From assembly GCF_001649575.2 (NCBI RefSeq), contig NC_051431.1, positions 24,969,655-25,033,654 on the forward strand: 64,000 bases of DNA, read 5' to 3'. Under the pieces are notes generated by a model that was not told the origin of the DNA, did no database searches, and worked only from the letters and a program-made list of their open reading frames with translations. The translations under genes were made by a program, and so were the position numbers. Origin of the DNA: Kryptolebias marmoratus. Lineage: Eukaryota; Chordata; Actinopteri; Cyprinodontiformes; Rivulidae. Below, one piece after another: positions 59,572 to 64,000 of the stretch; the stretch's first letter is position 1; each line of letters opens with the position of its first letter.

Positions 59572-59900
59572 TGATCCTGGTCTCTGTAGCAAAATCTCAT
59601 GAACCACTGGATGAAATTTAATAAAACTTGCAGAAATTCACTGGATGTACATTTTCAACTGAATATCTTTTGGAGTCAACATGATTCAAGATGCCACAGC
59701 CAACTAATATTAAAAAGCAAAAATGGCTATAACTTTGTTTTACAGCTAATGACCCATAATTTGGTGTGTTAGTAGCTGAGACTGATCACCAACATGTAAT
59801 CTGAGTTCTTACAAATTCTGCAAGATCTGTTTCAAATGTTGAAATTATTTTAAGTAAACTCTGTCAGTTAGCAAAATATTTCTTAAATCATTGAAGGTTT
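59572..59900 (-). repeat. Satellite-like unit, reverse orientation
   Basis: AAAATCTCATGAACCACTGG, TTTAATAAAACTTGC and TTTTGGAGTCAACATGATTC are complements, in reverse order, of blocks in the units at 34670-35470. Confidence 0.6.
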
Positions 59901-60435
59901 TTATTGAACCTTTCAGAAAATCATCATTGAATTTACAAGTGACAGAATTTAGATCTGTCACTTGTCTAAAGAAACACAAGAGGACAAGATAAGAACACTT
60001 GAAGTCAGATAAATATCTGAGGAGAACCGATCTTTTTCCTTAAAGTTTGCTGCTGTTTGCTTTCACCCTGCTTAGTTTCACTGCCAGTGTGGTGGCACAA
60101 GGGCGTCAAATTGATTCTGCCCCTCACAGCAGAATAATCAGTAAGGATCAACAACACCACCTTGGGAATTGCACCCAAGGAAATTAAGTACCCAGAAGGC
60201 ACTAGATGTTCGTAACCAATGAGAACAAGACTTTATTCCAACAAAAGTATTTGCTTTATCATAAAAAAACAATTAAAATTTAAAAAGATCCACAGTAGGA
60301 AGGGGGAGTGAACAGGACTGAGGCCTACCAGCAGGGGGAGGTCACACCAAATGCAGGGAACTGGTTCCAACAACAAATTGATAAATCCAAATGAATACCC
60401 CCAGCACTAGTGAACAATCACTCGATTTGTGACGA
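59901..60435. other. Unassigned, adjoins Gypsy copy 2
   Basis: No motif is recognised. It may include the 3' side of the adjacent minus-strand Gypsy relic. Confidence 0.3.
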
Positions 60436-60439
60436 AACC

Positions 60440-61500
60440 CCAACACTGGTCACACTCATAGCAAACAGGACCAGTCCCCTTGGAGGCCTCCCACTGCCTT
60501 CAACTCTCCAATCCTTAGAAATGATATGTCCAAGGAAGTGAATACTAAACTGACCATATGAGCTTTTGTTAAAGTTGATCTGTAGGCCCACATTATTAAG
60601 GCGTTAGAGAACAGCTTGTAGGTGTTCATCATGTTTCTTTGAGTGCCCATACACTATAATATCGTCCAAATAGTTCTGATCTTCTGGCAAACCTTTCAGA
60701 ACTGTGTGCATCATCTTTTGGATGGTGCTGAAGCAAGTCCAAAAAGTACTTGTATTGACTGAAAAATTTCCTCATGTGTTACAATAGCAGGAAGAATGTG
60801 ACTATCAGGATGTAGAAGCAGTTGGTGGTTAGCTAAGCCTAAATTAATCTGGATATATTTGGCATCAGCTAGTTTTGTGATCAAGTCCTTCATATGAGGC
60901 AGAAGATGACAGTCCATTCTCACACTTTTATAAGTTTCACAGAGATCAACACAAAGCCTCAAGTCTTCTTTAAATTTTTGTGTCACCCCTAGTGGACTAA
61001 TTCATTCAGATGCATCCACTGGTTTGATGATGCCTGCTTGGATTAAGTGCTTAAGCTTTGCTAAAACCTTTTTACATATGCTGAGTGGCAGACCTCTTAG
61101 GTTTTAGTGTACAGATTACACTGTGTTGTTAACTTGAACCTTATGGACCAAACCTTTAACACATCCAAGATGGTGGGTTGAAGCAAAATCAATATTATTC
61201 ATCATGCATGTTTTTATGTCGGCGGAGGATCGTTTGCATCGTCCTCTTTAATGAAAGTCACTTCTCCACCTATGATGTTAATCAGGTCTTTAATCAGTTT
61301 TTTATCATCAGCCAGTTTTTTTTTTTTTGATCCACATCTGAAGTAGTGACCTTGCTCTTTATGACTTGCCTGTTTATAGTGAACATGGGGTGGAGCTTCA
61401 TGTGTTTGACTGGTTCCTGCCTCTATTTTTCCATCAAACAAAAAGAAAGAAAAAGGATTTGCAGCATTTTTGCAGCATCTACAGCCTGTGCAGGTTTAAC
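60440..61500 (-). pseudogene. Decayed Ty3/Gypsy-type pol, copy 2 (RT region)
   Basis: The minus-strand pieces, in order, are a zinc-knuckle remnant (YFRCGS, about 61325-61345), the linker INIIGGEVTFIKEDD (about 61240), LRLCVDLCETYKSV, LPHMKDLITKLADAKY and IQINLGLANHQLLLHPDS. After a frameshift come QNYLDDIIVYGHSKKHDEH and LNNVGLQINFNKS. The YLDD catalytic motif (60661-60672) is intact here, whereas it is lost in copy 1. RNase H and integrase are absent. Both relics share the same unusual linker wording, so they are one family. Confidence 0.8.
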
Positions 61501-61504
61501 CAAA

Positions 61505-61922
61505 AAGGTTAAAAAACAAAAACAACTGGACTTCTATTCTGTAGTTGAAGATGTTTCACTTCTCATCCGAGGAGCTTTCTCAATTCAGAAATAGAGAGTG
61601 TGGAGTTGAGCTTTTAAAGCTGAGATGTGACGTAAACTGGATTACATGCAGATTGTTCTCACTCTCCTAACAATAGAGGCTCGTTAGGGTCCTTGTTCAT
61701 CTGACTCACTAATGTGCCATTCTGGTCACATGAATGCAAGTCCTGATTGGCGTGAAACTGACTGGGTATCAGGCCTAAAGCTCCATTATATGTTTTTGAA
61801 AGCTGAAATCTGAGACCTCCTCCTCTGTTTAATGTTGGTTTCTCTCTTTTGACATAGATGGCTTCCTTTACCCTCCTCTCAAACAGTGAACATTTTGGTC
61901 CTCAAAAGAGTGTCCTTTATGT
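61505..61922 (-). pseudogene. Penelope-like element 3' fragment inserted in Gypsy copy 2
   Basis: Nearly the same sequence as 6390-6810: CTTCTCATCCGAGGAGCTTT, then the complement of sequence coding for GVKEAIYVKRE-like and NRGGGLRFQLSKT-like residues. It is cut off at GTCCTTTAT. Part of the endonuclease coding region (RWFE) is deleted. Confidence 0.75.
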
Positions 61923-61929
61923 AGTCTCA

Positions 61930-62070
61930 TTACTCTTCCACATTTCTACTTCACACAGTCTCTTCTGCCCTACAATGTCACAGTAGTGCCCCCTAGCAAC
62001 AAAGAGTAATAACAGCAACAGAACAGAACATAAACACATTCACGGTGTAAACCTAAGAATACAACAGAGA
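61930..62070 (-). mobile_element. Gypsy copy 2, upstream leader or LTR piece
   Basis: AGTAATAACAGCAACAGAAC and the following AGAACATAAACACATTCACG match 13977-14020 in copy 1. Confidence 0.55.
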
Positions 62071-63009
62071 GCACAGCAAGGTCATCTGGTGTGAAGGGGG
62101 TGTTGTCAGGAAACTTCTAACTAAGTGCAATGAGTGCATCTAAGAGCGTTCCTTTGGATTATCACCACTGTATGACATGACGTGCAGTATTACTTCTTGA
62201 CACTGTCTTTTGGTAAAGCATCTGAAGTACTGGAAAAAAAATCAAACAACCAAACAACAACAACAAAAAACATTTTTATACTTTTTTAGTTGCTACTTGG
62301 ATATCCAGGTTCTCACAGCAGCTCTTCAGCACTGTACCAGGAGACTCAAATTCCAAGTAGGAAATGATGTGGGTGGCTACACAGTGTTTTGAAGTCATGT
62401 CTAATTCTGACAGGAAACATTTTATTGGTATATTTTGTATAAACATACTTAATATGGTCAACTACATTTGATTTTTGTATGATAAAAAGAACATTTTGGT
62501 CTCATAAATTTAGAAGTTCAGGTTGTAATATCACTAAATGGTACAACTCTGCCACCAGCTGATGTAAAATGGTACATTTTAGAGTTCATCCTTAGATATA
62601 ACCTCTAAGGATTTTAAGATCTATATATTCAGAAAACTTGCTGTATCAACCTTTCTGATTGTTCTGCTGCTTTCAAAACATACAAATGATTGAAACATAT
62701 TTTTAAGTTGTTTATTCAAAGTATAGAACAGCGACAGAATAGAAAGCTGTGGGAAAATCCACATAGCTCATACTGTGTTGTCAGCAGAACCCTGCAGTGT
62801 GAGACTTTCCATGAATGCTAGGAGAGCCAGGTGACACATATCACATGACCCTTTGTGTCACTGTGTTGCTGATCTGTTTTGCTTTAGCTTTATGCCTGCC
62901 TCTTCTCTAACACTCAGTCTCACTCACCTGTTTTCAGTTACTAATTATCTCCTCCATCAGACAGTTTTCAGCTTTGGTTGCCATTAAAGGAGGATGATCG
63001 TGCAATTGC
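62071..63009. other. No recognisable gene or repeat
   Basis: Nothing identified. Confidence 0.45.
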
Positions 63010-63125
63010 CTGTGTGTCTGTCAGCAAAATATGTTATAAACCAGCAAACAGATTTTAATAAAACTCTCACAAAGTAATCAGTCTTTAGTTTTTTATAACT
63101 GAATACCTTTTGGAGACTATTTCAG
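63010..63125 (-). repeat. Satellite-like fragment, reverse orientation
   Basis: GTCTGTCAGCAAAATATGTT, TTTTAATAAAACTCTCA and ATACCTTTTGGAGAC are complements of blocks of the ~300-bp unit. Confidence 0.5.
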
Positions 63126-63611
63126 TCACAATACTCAATGATCCTGTTAAAGCATTAATACTTACTACCACATTGACTTTATGTGCTATAAAGACAAAAT
63201 GCTATCTTTATTATGAAAATCTATTCTGAAATATAGAATCACTATAAAACATATGACTATCGTAAGTCTTTGTGACAGTGCTGCTTTGAGTATTTGACTC
63301 CCCTTTTAATGCCAAAAAAACAGCTTGACTATCTTTCTTTCAGCTTTAATCTTTTAGTCACATTTTAATTATTCTGTCAATATTTATACTGTTTTTGACT
63401 TTATTCTCAACAACTGTAATAACATTACAGCTTTCTTGAAACTAAAAAAGAACATTCCTTCTTTATTTTTAGTGACACTACTTCTTCACAGTATCATTTT
63501 AAAATAGACCACTGATTGTTTTCAGTTTTTGTATGAAACTACTGCATTTTGATTTGATATAGTTGTGTAGAACTTTTAAGATATAAAGAAAAGCAATGCA
63601 AACACACACAC

Positions 63612-63669
<58 letters not shown>

Positions 63670-64000
63670 TAATCAATAACACAAAAAATAGAAAATATTA
63701 TTTTAATAATAGTAATCCAGTGTCTAAAAGGCTGTACTTAATAAAGAATATGTACACATATATGCACGCATACACATCTGCATAAAATTATCAATGCAAA
63801 AGTAATTCAATTTTTAATTTCCCCACATATATCCATATTCACATATACATATGCTCATGAGCACCTGATGTATAGTGCATGGTTTGCTGGGATAATGGAT
63901 AATATAATGTGCTTTCATGTTGTACACTGGGATACAAATCCTTTTTATGGTTTGTTAGTTATAATTTTCTTCAAACAAACCAGAGTGAAATGACGTGATT
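63126..64000. other. No recognisable gene; microsatellite inside
   Basis: AT-rich sequence containing the (GATA)n tract. Confidence 0.5.
63612..63669. repeat. (GATA)n microsatellite
   Basis: About 14 GATA units without interruption. Confidence 0.97.

Noticed and set aside
59500..59580. Exon-like block after TTTCCTCAG
   Set aside because: No convincing donor site and no recognisable protein; too short to support.
63612..63669. Regular short repeats considered as a CRISPR-like array
   Set aside because: Plain GATA microsatellite without spacers, in a eukaryotic context.

Overview
This is eukaryotic, AT-rich, intron-like or intergenic DNA from a ray-finned (teleost) fish. The evidence is the mixture of repeat families: Penelope-like elements with a GIY-YIG endonuclease, RTE and L2/Rex-type LINEs, Ty3/Gypsy relics, solo LTRs, Tc1 fragments, Harbinger- and hAT-type MITEs, together with one single-exon class A GPCR of a teleost-looking type. 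I cannot name the species. There is no sign of prokaryotic, viral or plasmid organisation.

Layout. 1-1164: the 5' end of an LTR retrotransposon on the minus strand. It has a partial LTR (933-1164), an assembly gap (677-932), and a fully open Ser/Thr/Ala/Pro-rich frame that runs off the left edge. 1285-4080: a palindrome-rich DNA element with an 8-bp target duplication. Nested in it are a hAT-like element (itself split by a solo LTR) and a 5'-truncated LINE. 6390-8080: two inverted Penelope-like fragments. 9887-10502: a Harbinger-type MITE. 10580-14060: a decayed Gypsy pol, split by a second copy of the hAT-like element. 14-33 kb: mostly unassigned DNA with a solo LTR, LINE and PLE scraps, MITEs, a third hAT-like copy and a perfect 56-bp palindrome. 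33-35.5 kb: about 300-bp satellite-like units and a solo LTR. 35893-36753: the only convincing host gene, a GPCR. 38.8-42.2 kb: a Tc1 transposase fragment and an 817-bp foldback MITE. 42.6-44.5 kb: an RTE LINE hit by a fourth hAT-like copy. 48.7-54.4 kb: two related solo LTRs, one sitting inside a second RTE fragment. 60.4-62.1 kb: a second copy of the Gypsy relic with a Penelope insertion. The remainder is unassigned AT-rich sequence with microsatellites.

The most distinctive feature is a roughly 735-bp hAT-like family with four copies here. It has CAG...CTG termini, exact 6-bp (not 8-bp) target duplications in three of three testable copies, and a short reading frame for a zinc finger resembling the N-terminal finger of CGGBP1. 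Target-site duplications let many insertions be placed exactly and ordered in time. Element boundaries supported by duplications are reliable. Superfamily names assigned from memory of repeat families are less so.
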